A stretch of DNA of 64,000 bases, taken from NCBI GenBank assembly GCA_003554025.1, contig PWFC01000074.1, positions 62,001-126,000 of the forward strand, written 5' to 3'. How positions within the stretch are numbered: position 1 is the stretch's first letter; every line of letters begins with the position of its first letter. The notes below the pieces were generated by a model that was given only the letters and a program-made list of their open reading frames with translations, had not been told where the DNA came from and made no database searches. Shown piece after piece: positions 1-7,839 of this stretch. The position numbers and the translations under genes were made by a program. This stretch comes from Mollicutes bacterium. GTDB lineage: Bacteria > Bacillota_I > Bacilli_A > Izemoplasmatales > Izemoplasmataceae.

Positions 1-503
1 TCAAGCGTGGCCTCGCCGATGCCGCTGACTTTGGTAATCTCTTCAATTTCTGTGAAAAATCCGTTTTTCTGGCGGTAATCGATGATCGATTGCGCCGTCG
101 CTTCGCCTATGTTTGGCAGCGACGAGAGCGCTTCGAGGTCCGCGGTGTTGATGTTGATGAGCCCTTCGTCGTCCGAAACGTCCTCTTCAAATCCGGGAAC
201 GACGTATTCCCTTCCATCAAGCACCACTTTGCTTTGGTTGATGCGGGCGAGATCGGCCTCACCCGTCACACCGCCCGCCATGGCAATGACCTGAAACAAG
301 CGCGTCCCCTCATCGACACGGTATACGCCGGGCTTCAACACTTCCCCCTTCAAGTCGATGTAGACATCGTCGGCCTCTTTTGCCGGTTCTTCTTCGACAA
401 ACAAAGGTGGGGCCGACGAAGTGTTTTTGTTGTCAAACGCAAGCGCCGCACATACCAACACCGCCACAACCACAAAAACGGCCACTTTGATTTTTCTTTC
501 CAT
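1..503 (-). CDS. comEA: ComEA-type competence DNA-binding protein (C-terminal end cut by window)
   Basis: The reading frame is open from an ATG at 503 to the left edge (167 codons), so the C-terminus is missing. The protein starts MERKIKVAVFVVVAVLVCAALAF, a short charged end plus one membrane segment that would anchor it outside the membrane. An SLBB-like domain follows around residues 45-105 (YIDLKGEVLKPGVYRV, then VTGEADLARINQSKVV). A helix-hairpin-helix pair follows from about residue 118 (INTADLEALSSLPNIGEATA, then ITKVSGIGEATL). This order is that of ComEA, the DNA receptor of natural transformation. The position downstream of rsfS matches B. subtilis, where comEB and comEC would follow outside the window. 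The ribosome-binding site lies inside a terminator-like hairpin (see 506-550). Confidence 0.9.
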   Translation of the reverse strand, partial: MERKIKVAVFVVVAVLVCAALAFDNKNTSSAPPLFVEEEPAKEADDVYIDLKGEVLKPGVYRVDEGTRLFQVIAMAGGVTGEADLARINQSKVVLDGREYVVPGFEEDVSDDEGLININTADLEALSSLPNIGEATAQSIIDYRQKNGFFTEIEEITKVSGIGEATL

Positions 504-505
504 AA

Positions 506-550
506 AAAACCGCCCCTTTCGCTTAATGATTCTCAGAAAGGGGCGGTTTT
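506..550 (-). terminator. Terminator-like hairpin between rsfS and comEA overlapping the comEA ribosome-binding site
   Basis: A perfect 15-bp inverted repeat (506-520 and 536-550) with a 15-nt loop lies between the rsfS stop and the comEA start. Read on the minus strand, the second arm is GAAAGGGGCGG followed by a T run that ends at the comEA ATG. It therefore looks like an intrinsic terminator for the rsfS operon. The same arm holds the only purine-rich sequence able to serve as the comEA ribosome-binding site. Confidence 0.75.
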
Positions 551-557
551 GCTTTCG

Positions 558-902
558 TTATTCGATATTTTCGATTTCGATGCGGGGCACATCGTGCCAC
601 ATCTTTTCTATATTGTAATACGCCCGTTCTTCGCGGGTGAAAATGTTCACAATCAAGTCGCCGCCATCAAGCAAAATCCATTTTGCTTCGGGGCCTCCTT
701 CGCTTTTGAAAGGCGTATGGCCTTTCTCGTCGAACGCTTTTTTCAAGCGGGCCATGCCGGCTTTCAACTGGCGGGGATTGTTGGCGCTTGAGAGAACGAC
801 ATAATCGAAAAAGGGCGAAGTCTTTCTCATGTCGAAGACGACGATGTCGCTAATTTTCACATCTTGGAGCGTGTCAATGGTCAGCTGCAGTTTTTCATCC
901 AT
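558..902 (-). CDS. rsfS: Ribosomal silencing factor RsfS (Iojap family)
   Basis: This is a 114-residue protein beginning MDEKLQLTIDTLQDVKISDI. The family binds ribosomal protein uL14 on the free 50S subunit and blocks subunit joining, lowering translation during starvation. Family hallmarks are visible: VVFDMRKTSPFFDYVVLSSA near the N-terminus, the central PFKSEGGPEAKWILLDGGDLIVNIF, and REERAYYNIEKMW at the end. A longer in-frame extension to 1112 exists, but the ATG at 902 fits the family length and follows a GAAAGAGGGAAAG ribosome-binding site. The start overlaps the end of yqeK by 8 bases, so the two are probably translationally coupled. Confidence 0.95.
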   Translation of the reverse strand: MDEKLQLTIDTLQDVKISDIVVFDMRKTSPFFDYVVLSSANNPRQLKAGMARLKKAFDEKGHTPFKSEGGPEAKWILLDGGDLIVNIFTREERAYYNIEKMWHDVPRIEIENIE

Positions 903-1473
903 TCGCTTTCCCTCTTTCTTGATAGTATTCGCGTGCTTTATAGGCGGCATCCGGAATGAATCCGCCTTCTTCTTCAAACAACCGGATGGAATTGTCCATG
1001 GCTTGGTATACGGCCTTGTCAAGATTTTCAAAGGCAATCTTGCGCACCCTTTTGCAGGCTTCGTACGGTCGATTGGGTTCAATGTAGTCACTGATGAACA
1101 CAATCTTTTCAAGCGGCGTCATCGCTTCTCGGCCGATGGTGTGCGATTCGATCGACCGCAAGAGGTCCTGATCGTCAATGCCGTAACGCTCATACGCGAA
1201 CACGGCGGCGCTAAAAGCATGGTAAAGGGGCGGTGCGTACTCATTTAGCACTTCTTCTTTGTAATGGCGAACGATCATCCGCTTGTGCACTTCTTGGGAG
1301 CAGTGTTTGGTCATATCGTGAAGCAAAGCCGCCATTGCGGCTTTGCGCTTGTCGATTTTATGGATGCGAGCCAGTTGCAAGGCCGTGGCCAAAACGCCGT
1401 AAACATGGGCCTTGCGCTCGCTGTCGCCGGCAAAAGTGGCTTCTACGTCGGCTTTGATGCGCCAAAGCGTCAT
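895..1473 (-). CDS. yqeK: YqeK family HD-domain diadenosine tetraphosphate hydrolase
   Basis: This is a 192-residue HD-superfamily phosphohydrolase. The metal-binding histidines and aspartate appear as H23 in KAHVYGV and H52-D53 in ALLHDMTKH. Downstream are HTIGREAMTPLEKIVFISDYIEPNR and RYGIDDQDLLRSIESH, typical of YqeK, which cleaves Ap4A symmetrically to two ADP. The start codon overlaps the yqeH stop (ATGA), and the end overlaps rsfS. In B. subtilis nadD normally precedes yqeK and yqeI lies before that. Neither is present here, so YqeH and YqeK have become direct neighbours. Confidence 0.93.
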   Translation of the reverse strand: MTLWRIKADVEATFAGDSERKAHVYGVLATALQLARIHKIDKRKAAMAALLHDMTKHCSQEVHKRMIVRHYKEEVLNEYAPPLYHAFSAAVFAYERYGIDDQDLLRSIESHTIGREAMTPLEKIVFISDYIEPNRPYEACKRVRKIAFENLDKAVYQAMDNSIRLFEEEGGFIPDAAYKAREYYQERGKANG

Positions 1474-2561
1474 ATGAGCGCCTCGCGGTGATAGGGGGTA
1501 ATCTCTTTAGGGGCGTACACGCGAAGCACGCCGATGCCTTTGACGCTCACAAAACCGAGTCCGGGAAAGATGATGTCGGTTTTGGTGTCGCGTTTCAATG
1601 GAATCTGGTTGACGCGGAAATCCATCGGCTCCTCTCCTTCAAAAGGCGGCACCAGCAAATGGTGAAGATGCTTGTCGTAGAAATTGTCGGCGTTGATCAT
1701 TTTCGTGCGGTGCAAGGGCACGTCGTTTCCGCAATAAAACACGAATTGCGAAGGGAGTCCTTTCAAAAAGTCGATGCGAACGAGGCCGCCGATGAAAATC
1801 GTCTGGTTGACTTCGAGCTGATACACTCTGGGGTTGATTTCCTTCCTCGGTTGAATTTTCTTGAGCGCATCCCCCGAGAGAATCTGGAAAAAATGGTTCT
1901 TCTTGAACAAACCCGGAGTGTCATAGACATTGATGTCGTCGAAGGGAATTTCGATGAACCCCTGTGTCGTGCCGGGGGCGAAAAACGTGGTGATCGGTTC
2001 GCTTTTTTTACGCGCCGCGGCGCTGATCATGTGGTTGATGAGCGTGCTTTTGCCGACGTTGGTCGCGCCGATGAAATACACGTCGCGGCCCTTGGCGTGT
2101 TTCGAGATGGTCTCGATGAGACTGTCGATGCCGTGATTCTTCACGGCGCTTGTCAGTTCTATGGTCAAAGGCTTCAAGCCTTCCTGATGCAAAATGGCGT
2201 TCAAGCGGTGCTTCAATTTTGCGTTTTTGACGCTTTTGGGGAGAAGGTCTCTTTTGTTGGCGACGACGATCAAGTTTTTCTCCGTCGCAAGACGCGTGAT
2301 GGCGGGGATGAGAGACCCCTCGATGTCAAAAATATCGACGACTTGCACCAACAAGCCGTTTGGATCGATGTTGTCAAGCATCATCTGATAGTCCTGCTCG
2401 TTCAAAAACGTCGGAATAACCTTGCCGTAGTGGCGCATTTTGAAACAGCGCTGGCAATAGATTGTTTCGTCGGCATCTAGGGATTTTGGCGTGTAAAAAG
2501 GCTTGGTTTCGTCGGTGTTTTGCAGCTCGCCGCCGCAGCCTATGCAGTGTAGCTTGCTCAT
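1470..2561 (-). CDS. yqeH: Ribosome biogenesis GTPase YqeH (circularly permuted)
   Basis: This 363-residue protein carries an N-terminal zinc finger (C6, C9, C36, C39 in CIGCGG and CQRC) and a circularly permuted GTPase domain. The motifs come in the order G4 (ANKRDLLPKS), G5 (TSAVK), G1 (GATNVGKSTLINHM), then G3 (DTPGL). YqeH is needed for 30S subunit assembly in B. subtilis. The C-terminal domain (about residues 235-363) is consistent with the TRAP-like region of the family. The start lies 4 bases after the yqeG stop, in the same operon. Confidence 0.95.
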   Translation of the reverse strand: MSKLHCIGCGGELQNTDETKPFYTPKSLDADETIYCQRCFKMRHYGKVIPTFLNEQDYQMMLDNIDPNGLLVQVVDIFDIEGSLIPAITRLATEKNLIVVANKRDLLPKSVKNAKLKHRLNAILHQEGLKPLTIELTSAVKNHGIDSLIETISKHAKGRDVYFIGATNVGKSTLINHMISAAARKKSEPITTFFAPGTTQGFIEIPFDDINVYDTPGLFKKNHFFQILSGDALKKIQPRKEINPRVYQLEVNQTIFIGGLVRIDFLKGLPSQFVFYCGNDVPLHRTKMINADNFYDKHLHHLLVPPFEGEEPMDFRVNQIPLKRDTKTDIIFPGLGFVSVKGIGVLRVYAPKEITPYHREALI

Positions 2562-2565
2562 CGAA

Positions 2566-3126
2566 TCACCTCTTATGCAGTTCTAACGCTTTGTATTCTT
2601 CAGGATAACGTTTTTGAATCTTTCGGAGTATTTTTTTCTCAATCGAGCGGTTGATGCGGGTGAACCACTTTTCCGTTTCCGCGCGAATGGGTCGGACCAA
2701 CGCCGCATGAAGGCCGGCGCGTTTTGCGCCGTACACATCGGTCAAAAGCTGATCGCCCACGACGAGGACGGCGTTTTTGCCATAAGACGCCCCAAGTTGG
2801 TCAAGAGCGTTCAAAAAGCCGCGTTTCAGCGGTTTTTTCGCGCTAAACACGTAAGGCACGTCCAACGCGTTCGCATAAGGTTTGATCCGCTTTTTGCGGT
2901 TGTTGGAAATCAAAACGATTTCAAGCCCTTCGCCGCGAACCTTCTCGACAAACCTTCGTACGCTGTCGGTGGGCGCGTCTTCGTCGTAGGACATCAACGT
3001 ATTGTCAATATCCACAAGAAGAACTTGAAACCCTCGTTCGTGGAGTTTTTTGGCATCTAAAGCGTAGACGTTATCCACGTGGTAATCGGGGATGCATTTT
3101 TTTATGTCGATGCAGTGATAGAGCAT
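2566..3126 (-). CDS. yqeG: YqeG family HAD-type phosphatase
   Basis: This 186-residue HAD-superfamily hydrolase shows motif I as LLVDIDNTLM (nucleophile Asp in DxDNT), motif II near LISNNRKKR, a Lys near FSAKKPLKRGF and motif IV in VVGDQLLTDVYGAKRAG. The YqeG group includes mitochondrial phosphatidylglycerophosphatase (Gep4). In Bacillota its substrate is less certain, so a phosphatidylglycerophosphatase role is inference. It is the first gene of the yqeG-yqeH-yqeK-rsfS operon. A strong GGAGG site precedes the ATG, and a promoter lies in the end of the upstream peptidase gene. Confidence 0.9.
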   Translation of the reverse strand: MLYHCIDIKKCIPDYHVDNVYALDAKKLHERGFQVLLVDIDNTLMSYDEDAPTDSVRRFVEKVRGEGLEIVLISNNRKKRIKPYANALDVPYVFSAKKPLKRGFLNALDQLGASYGKNAVLVVGDQLLTDVYGAKRAGLHAALVRPIRAETEKWFTRINRSIEKKILRKIQKRYPEEYKALELHKR

Positions 3127-3152
3127 GCAGGTTCCTCCTTGCGTTCACTTTC

Positions 3153-3181
3153 AGTATACTAAACCGCGTCGTTTTTGTCAC
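3153..3181 (-). promoter_or_regulatory. Predicted promoter of the yqeG operon
   Basis: Read on the minus strand, GTGACA (3176-3181) and TATACT (3153-3158) are separated by 17 nt, close to the housekeeping sigma consensus. The element overlaps the last codons of the upstream peptidase gene, so this four-gene operon probably has its own start even though the gap is short. Confidence 0.65.
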
Positions 3182-3890
3182 GAACTTCAAGGGTGGTGTA
3201 AGCCTTATGGTGCGAATCGAGCGCTTTGCGCAACCGTTCATGGTCGGGGCAAATTACGGATAGGGCGTCGTAAAAAGCGCGGGAATGATTGGGATGAAGG
3301 AAGTGCATCATCTCATGCGCATAAATATAACGCGTATAAAGGAACGGGTAATGCACCAAGGCAAGATTCAACGTGATTTTTTTCGTTGTGGGCTGTGCGC
3401 TGCCGTACTTGCTTTTCATGTAACGGCAGGAAAACTCTACGCTCTCTTCGATAAGATGCGGATACGCCTGACGCATGGCGTGGTGAAGATTCCGCACCTC
3501 TTGCAAATAATAGTGTTTCAAACGTCTTTGAACCGCTTTTTTATCGAGACGCACATCGTCTTGTGGCGTGAAAAGATGCAAAACCTTGTCGCTTAGCTCA
3601 ACCTTGCGGCGTTGCGCTTGATGCGTAACGACCGGGATTTCCTCATCGAAAATCTTCACCGTATCGCCCCGCAAAAGACGCTCGAAAGGGCTGATGAGCG
3701 CGGGAAAGGACAATATTTCGTCTTTGAACTTGTAAGCCATCGCCTCAATGGCTCTTTTTGAAGCGTAAGGGGGCGCGCTGACACGGTAATGATGTCGCTT
3801 ATAGGGTTTGATGTATATGCGTTTTTGTCGTTTCCTTTTGGTGACGTCAAAACGGACAAGCTTCCCCTCAAGGTCCATCGAGAACTTCAT
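3159..3890 (-). CDS. YgjP-like (DUF45) zinc metallopeptidase
   Basis: This 243-residue protein belongs to the YgjP/DUF45 group of putative metallopeptidases related to SprT and M48 enzymes. The zinc signature is YAHEMMHFLHPNHS (HExxH plus a downstream His). It is preceded by KKITLNLALVHYPFLYTRYI, as in the family. The N-terminus, with KRKRQKRIYIKPYKRHHYRVSAPP, matches the family beta-rich start. No signal peptide or membrane segment is visible, so it is probably cytoplasmic. Its ATG overlaps the mtnN stop (ATGA). The biological substrate of the family is not established. Confidence 0.85.
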   Translation of the reverse strand: MKFSMDLEGKLVRFDVTKRKRQKRIYIKPYKRHHYRVSAPPYASKRAIEAMAYKFKDEILSFPALISPFERLLRGDTVKIFDEEIPVVTHQAQRRKVELSDKVLHLFTPQDDVRLDKKAVQRRLKHYYLQEVRNLHHAMRQAYPHLIEESVEFSCRYMKSKYGSAQPTTKKITLNLALVHYPFLYTRYIYAHEMMHFLHPNHSRAFYDALSVICPDHERLRKALDSHHKAYTTLEVRDKNDAV

Positions 3891-4570
3891 AGGGCCTTCA
3901 CCGTCTTGTCAAAAGCTATGGCGGCGTTGTAGCACGCACGTTCCATTCGAGCTTCATGGTCGACAAGCTGATCGTCTTTCCCAAGACAATCGGAGACGCT
4001 GCGGATGGCGAAAAACGGGGTATGCATCAAAAACGCCACATGCGCGACGGCGGCGCTTTCCATATCGACGGCGAGCAAATCGTCGTAGCGTTTCAAAAAG
4101 GGCTTGAAAGGCTCTATGTCGAGGGCAAAAGAATCGCCCGAACAAAGCAATCCGGTCTTGATGGGGAATTCGGCGTCCTCTAAGGCGCTTTGCGCGCGTT
4201 TTAGCAGCGTTTCATCGCTTGCAAAGACGCATTCGTGCCCGGGGAGCTGTCCGGCCTCGTAACCGAAGGCGGTGACGTCGACGTCGTGGTAAAACGCGCC
4301 GCGAGCCAAAAGAACATCGCCCAAATCGCTTTGCAAGCCTCCGGCGATGCCGACGTTCACAATCGCATCGAGGTTATAGTGTTCCAAAAAAAGCGTCGTC
4401 ATGTGCGAAGCCTGCACTTTGCCGATTCGTAGCTGAAGCACAAACACGCGATGGTCTCCGATTTGTCCTTCGTAGACAACGTAGTCGAAAAACGATGTTT
4501 TCTGAAACTCCGCCAGTCGCAAGACGGCGTCTATTTCCTCATCCATTGCCAAAACAGCGCCGATGCGCAT
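3887..4570 (-). CDS. mtnN: 5'-methylthioadenosine/S-adenosylhomocysteine nucleosidase
   Basis: This 227-residue enzyme hydrolyses the N-glycosidic bond of MTA and SAH, recycling by-products of polyamine synthesis, methylation and radical-SAM chemistry. Recognisable parts are MRIGAVLAMDEEIDAVL at the start, NVGIAGGLQ in the middle, the substrate-binding DLLAVDMESAAVAHVAF, and the catalytic Asp in RSVSDCLG. The length is typical. A TAAGGAGTGG ribosome-binding site precedes the ATG. It lies just after the greA terminator and is coupled to the YgjP-like gene by a 4-base overlap. Confidence 0.95.
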   Translation of the reverse strand: MRIGAVLAMDEEIDAVLRLAEFQKTSFFDYVVYEGQIGDHRVFVLQLRIGKVQASHMTTLFLEHYNLDAIVNVGIAGGLQSDLGDVLLARGAFYHDVDVTAFGYEAGQLPGHECVFASDETLLKRAQSALEDAEFPIKTGLLCSGDSFALDIEPFKPFLKRYDDLLAVDMESAAVAHVAFLMHTPFFAIRSVSDCLGKDDQLVDHEARMERACYNAAIAFDKTVKAL

Positions 4571-4590
4571 CTAACCACTCCTTAAAAATG

Positions 4591-4615
4591 AAAAAAAGAA
4601 TGGGTCGCATTCTTT
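4591..4615 (-). terminator. Intrinsic terminator of greA
   Basis: An 8-bp stem (4595-4602 with 4608-4615) and 5-nt loop are followed on the minus strand by a T run. The hairpin begins within the greA stop codon. Confidence 0.65.
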
Positions 4616-5084
4616 ATTTCACGTCGAGAATTTCAATGTTCAACTCACGGTTGGCTTCGGTTTTGATGCGGGTCTTATCGCCTTTTTTGTGACCCAAAAC
4701 AGCCTTCCCGATTGGCGATTCGTTGGAAATCTTATTGTCGAAGGGGTCCGCTTCGAGCGAACCGACAATGTTGAATTCCTTTGGGTCGTCGTCGTTGATC
4801 TTGAGTTTGACCGTCTTGCCGATGGTGACTTTGTTGTTGTTTTTATCGTCGCGGATCAATTCCGCGTTTTTCAGGATGTTTTCGATTTCTTTGATTCTCG
4901 CCTCAATGCGGGCTTGTTCGTCCCTCGCGGCGTCGTAATCGGCGTTTTCGCTCAAATCGCCCTGTGAACGGGCGTCTTTCAAGGCTTCAAGATTGCGGTC
5001 GCGGTCGGTCGTTTTCAATCGTTCAAGTTCGGCTTTGAGCTTGTCTATGCCTTTTTGGGTGAGCTTATAAGAGTTGTTTTCCAT
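4614..5084 (-). CDS. greA: Transcription elongation factor GreA
   Basis: This 156-residue protein has the GreA arrangement: an N-terminal coiled coil (KAELERLKTTDRDRNLEALKDARSQGDLSENADYDAARDEQARIEARIKEIE), whose tip carries the acidic pair in SENADYDAA, and a C-terminal FKBP-like domain ending SPIGKAVLGHKKGD. GreA enters the RNA polymerase secondary channel and stimulates transcript cleavage so that backtracked complexes restart. The gene has its own promoter, an excellent GGAGG site and a terminator, so it is probably monocistronic here. In B. subtilis udk separates it from the trhP genes; udk is not present. Confidence 0.97.
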   Translation of the reverse strand: MENNSYKLTQKGIDKLKAELERLKTTDRDRNLEALKDARSQGDLSENADYDAARDEQARIEARIKEIENILKNAELIRDDKNNNKVTIGKTVKLKINDDDPKEFNIVGSLEADPFDNKISNESPIGKAVLGHKKGDKTRIKTEANRELNIEILDVK

Positions 5085-5109
5085 GGTGTTACCTCCTTTG
5101 ATTATGGCT

Positions 5110-5138
5110 ATTGTACCACGTTTTTAAGGGTGTGACAA
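5110..5138 (-). promoter_or_regulatory. Predicted greA promoter
   Basis: On the minus strand, TTGTCA (5133-5138) and TACAAT (5110-5115) are spaced by exactly 17 nt, a near-consensus housekeeping promoter 26 bases upstream of the start codon. Confidence 0.75.
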
Positions 5139-5146
5139 TTTCTTTT

Positions 5147-6334
5147 TTATTTGGGTTTGCGCAAGATGTCAAAAGGTTTCACTTCAAAGGGAACCGAAAG
5201 CGTCAAGCGTTCTTTCGGATGCCTTGCTACGGCGATGGTCTCGCCGTTTTCATCGCGCATGTTTTCCGCTTTGAAAAGCACCGGTTCGAACCTTGGCGTG
5301 AAAATCTCGAGCGTATCCCCCGCTTCGAAATAGTTCCTTTGTTCGATGGTCGCAATCTTTTTGGCCTTGTCGTACTCGAGCACCATGCCGACAAACGCTT
5401 GCGTAGGCTGTTCGCTGCGAAGGTTGTAAAGCTGTTCTTCAACGCCGGTCATGCCGTTCATGAACCCTTCCGAGGTCAAACGGTTTTCCGCCTTTTTGAT
5501 CTCCAAGAGGTATTTGGGAATGTCGACGTCGAACTCTTCGGTCAGTTCGTCGATGAGCTTGCGGTAGGTTTGCACGACGGTGGCTATATAATGCACGCTT
5601 TTCATGCGGCCTTCGATTTTCAAACTGTCGATGTTCAAATCGATAAGCTTAGAGATGTGGCGGACGCTTTGAAGGTCTTTCGAACTCATCGCAAAGGGCA
5701 TAGAACGGTTCAGTTTCTCTTCGCCCAAAAACAAATCGTAGTTCCATCGGCACGAATGCGCGCATCCGCCGCGATTGGCGTCGCGGTTGCTCATCGTGTT
5801 TGAGAGCGTGCATTTCCCGGAATAGGAAACGCACATCCCTCCGTGGATGAAAACCTCCAGTTCGCTTTGGGCGTTTTTGGAAAGTTTTTCCAAAGCCGAA
5901 AGCGAAAGCTCTCTGGCGAGAACCGTACGCGAAGCGCCGCGTTTGTGCCAAAAATTCACGGCTTTGTGGTTCAAAACGGATTGTTGGGTGGAGACGTGCA
6001 CGCTTAAACCCGTATGCTTTCGCACCAAATCGATCATTCCCGCAGAAGCGCAAATGACTGCGTCGACGCCAATCTCTTCAAGTCTTTTGATGTAGGGAAC
6101 GAAGCCTTCGAGATCGTCCGGGTGTGGAAAGATGTTGGTTGTCACATACACCCGTTTGCCGTGTGAATGGGCGAAAGAGACGCCTTCTTGAATGTCTTCA
6201 AGAGTGAAATTCGAAGCGCGGGCGCGAAGGGAGAACGATTCACCCCCGAGATAGACGGCGTCGGCGCCGTATAAAAGCGCAATTTTCAACTTCTCCAAAT
6301 CGCCCGCGGGCGCTAGAAGCTCCGGTTTTTTCAT
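5147..6334 (-). CDS. trhP2: U32 family tRNA hydroxylation protein TrhP2 (YrrO-like)
   Basis: This 395-residue U32-family protein begins with PELLAPAGDLEKLKIALLYGADAVYLGGE, the family start. It carries the Cys cluster region HGGMCVSYSGKCTLSNTMSNRDANRGGCAHSCRW, split across roughly residues 165-200, which includes the iron-sulphur cysteines. The YrrN/YrrO pair is needed for prephenate-dependent 5-hydroxylation of U34 in tRNA, the step before methylation by TrmR. The older annotation is peptidase U32, but tRNA modification fits the context because trmR and trhP1 lie directly upstream. Its ATG overlaps the trhP1 stop (ATGA). Confidence 0.9.
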   Translation of the reverse strand: MKKPELLAPAGDLEKLKIALLYGADAVYLGGESFSLRARASNFTLEDIQEGVSFAHSHGKRVYVTTNIFPHPDDLEGFVPYIKRLEEIGVDAVICASAGMIDLVRKHTGLSVHVSTQQSVLNHKAVNFWHKRGASRTVLARELSLSALEKLSKNAQSELEVFIHGGMCVSYSGKCTLSNTMSNRDANRGGCAHSCRWNYDLFLGEEKLNRSMPFAMSSKDLQSVRHISKLIDLNIDSLKIEGRMKSVHYIATVVQTYRKLIDELTEEFDVDIPKYLLEIKKAENRLTSEGFMNGMTGVEEQLYNLRSEQPTQAFVGMVLEYDKAKKIATIEQRNYFEAGDTLEIFTPRFEPVLFKAENMRDENGETIAVARHPKERLTLSVPFEVKPFDILRKPK

Positions 6335-7215
6335 TGCGAATCCCCCCGCGTTTTCAATTCGGAAGTCTCTTGAAACAAAAAGCCGTCGTCATGGTCTTCA
6401 TAGCGTTCAAGCAAAGCGGAGGTCGGGGGGCTTTCGAGCGCGGCCGCGTAATCGTCGACGATTTGGGGAATGCGGGACGCCTCGTAAAAAAGCGTGTCGA
6501 TCAAAAACACATCGACCGCTTCTTGCAAACGGTCCAACACTTTGAAACTCGCCAACGGGCGGCTGCGGAATATATGGGTGCCGAACTCGTCTTGATAAAT
6601 CGGGTAAGGGTCTTCGCGCAGTTCTTCGACGAGCGTGAAGGTCTTTTGTTTCAGCGTCTTGAAGTCTCGGTCTTTCGTATGGTCGAAAAATGTTTTGATC
6701 AACCGGCGCTTGGAATGAAACATGTTCAGATACCCATGGCCGATCATCGCGAGGGGCATCGTTTTGCGCGCGGCGATTTTTTCAATGGATGAAAGCGTCA
6801 ATTCCCGGGAAAGGACGACGCTTTGAATGCCTTGTTCCGACCAAAATTCCACATCACTGGGGCTAGTGACGTAGGTTTCCGGATAATACATCAGCCGATT
6901 CTGCTTTCCAAAGCGCGCAAACGCTTCATAAACCGCCAAATCCGCAAACAATATCCCATCGACAGGCAGATCGACGATTTCCTTTGCGGTTTTTTCAAGC
7001 GTGCCAAGACCGTCTTCTTCAATCAAAGCGTTCATGTTCACATAGATTTCCTTCCCCGCCTTTTGACAGCGCTTGGCGCAGTCTTCGAGCGTTTCGACGG
7101 ATAAAGGTTCTCGGACACGCTGCGAAAGGGATTGCAAGCCAAAAACAAGCCCGGATACGGGCTTTTTTAGCAAAACGTCAATCGTTGACAAATCGGCGGT
7201 CACTAGTATTTTCAT
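6331..7215 (-). CDS. trhP1: U32 family protein TrhP1 (YrrN-like)
   Basis: This 294-residue protein is a shorter U32 relative lacking the Cys cluster of its neighbour. Similar segments are VDGILFADLAVYEAFARFG, the YYPETYVTSPSDVEFWSEQGIQSVVLSRELTLSSIEKIA stretch (roughly residues 120-165), and IGHGYLNMFHSKRRLI, where the family has a Cys-bearing HG motif. In B. subtilis YrrN and YrrO act together in tRNA U34 hydroxylation. It starts 6 bases after the trmR stop and is coupled to trhP2 by overlap. Confidence 0.87.
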   Translation of the reverse strand: MKILVTADLSTIDVLLKKPVSGLVFGLQSLSQRVREPLSVETLEDCAKRCQKAGKEIYVNMNALIEEDGLGTLEKTAKEIVDLPVDGILFADLAVYEAFARFGKQNRLMYYPETYVTSPSDVEFWSEQGIQSVVLSRELTLSSIEKIAARKTMPLAMIGHGYLNMFHSKRRLIKTFFDHTKDRDFKTLKQKTFTLVEELREDPYPIYQDEFGTHIFRSRPLASFKVLDRLQEAVDVFLIDTLFYEASRIPQIVDDYAAALESPPTSALLERYEDHDDGFLFQETSELKTRGDSQ

Positions 7216-7221
7216 TTCGTA

Positions 7222-7839
7222 TCATTCCTTTTTGACGCAGACCATCAGCCCGTCGCCTAAAGGATGGACGGCGCAATCGTACTCATCGCGATGCATCACA
7301 TCGCGGTTGAAACGGTCGATTTTGCGAATCAGTTGGCGAATGTTTTTGTTGGTTTCTTGTTCAAGGTTCATCCCCTGGAAAAGCACGTTGTCGATGACGA
7401 TGAGGCCGCCTTTTGCAACATGTTCGCCATAACGGTCGAAAAAAGCGCCGTATTGCGCCTTTGCGGCGTCAATGAACAAAAAGTCGAAAGGCCCTTTTAA
7501 CGTGGCGGGGTCAAGACGGGTCGCATCGGCGCAGACGATTTCGACGTTCGCCTCGCCGTGTTCTTTCACATAGGCGCGGGCCTTCTCACAAAGCGCCTGC
7601 GAACGTTCGACGCTGACAACGCGCGAAGCGCCGGCGTCGGCCATTTTTAAAGCGCTATAACCAATGGCCGTGCCAATCTCCAACACGTTCTCGGCCCGCG
7701 ATATGCGGATGAGTTGCGACAAAAAACGCGCACACTCGGCGGAAAGAATGGGGATCTCTTCCCGCCGTGCGTGCTCACGCATGCGCTTGTAAAACTCGGC
7801 GCGAAACTCTTTGTGTGAAAGTGTGTCGAAATAGTTCAC
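7222..7839 (-). CDS. trmR: SAM-dependent O-methyltransferase TrmR (tRNA 5-hydroxyuridine methyltransferase)
   Basis: This 205-residue class I methyltransferase has VLEIGTAIGYSALKMA as the SAM-binding motif I, SRVVSVERS as motif II, FDFLFIDAAKAQYGAFFD as the metal- and substrate-binding region, and GGLIVIDNVLFQGMN afterwards. It resembles caffeoyl-CoA O-methyltransferase-type proteins. The B. subtilis orthologue YrrM methylates 5-hydroxyuridine at tRNA position 34. I chose the GTG at 7839 because it overlaps the DUF1292 stop (GTGA) and gives NYFDTLS as the N-terminus. A longer in-frame extension to 7896 would run deep into the upstream gene. Confidence 0.9.
   Translation of the reverse strand: MNYFDTLSHKEFRAEFYKRMREHARREEIPILSAECARFLSQLIRISRAENVLEIGTAIGYSALKMADAGASRVVSVERSQALCEKARAYVKEHGEANVEIVCADATRLDPATLKGPFDFLFIDAAKAQYGAFFDRYGEHVAKGGLIVIDNVLFQGMNLEQETNKNIRQLIRKIDRFNRDVMHRDEYDCAVHPLGDGLMVCVKKE

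Noticed and set aside
90-791. Long plus-strand ORF (233 codons) opposite comEA and rsfS
   Set aside because: It is antisense to two recognisable genes and spans their hairpin; its product has no recognisable family and it is a codon-bias shadow.
558-1112. Longer rsfS starting at 1112
   Set aside because: The extra 70 residues lie inside yqeK, and the family begins at MDEKLQL (902).
1488-2480. 330-codon plus-strand ORF opposite yqeH
   Set aside because: It is fully antisense to a well-conserved GTPase gene and lacks a ribosome-binding site or known domain.
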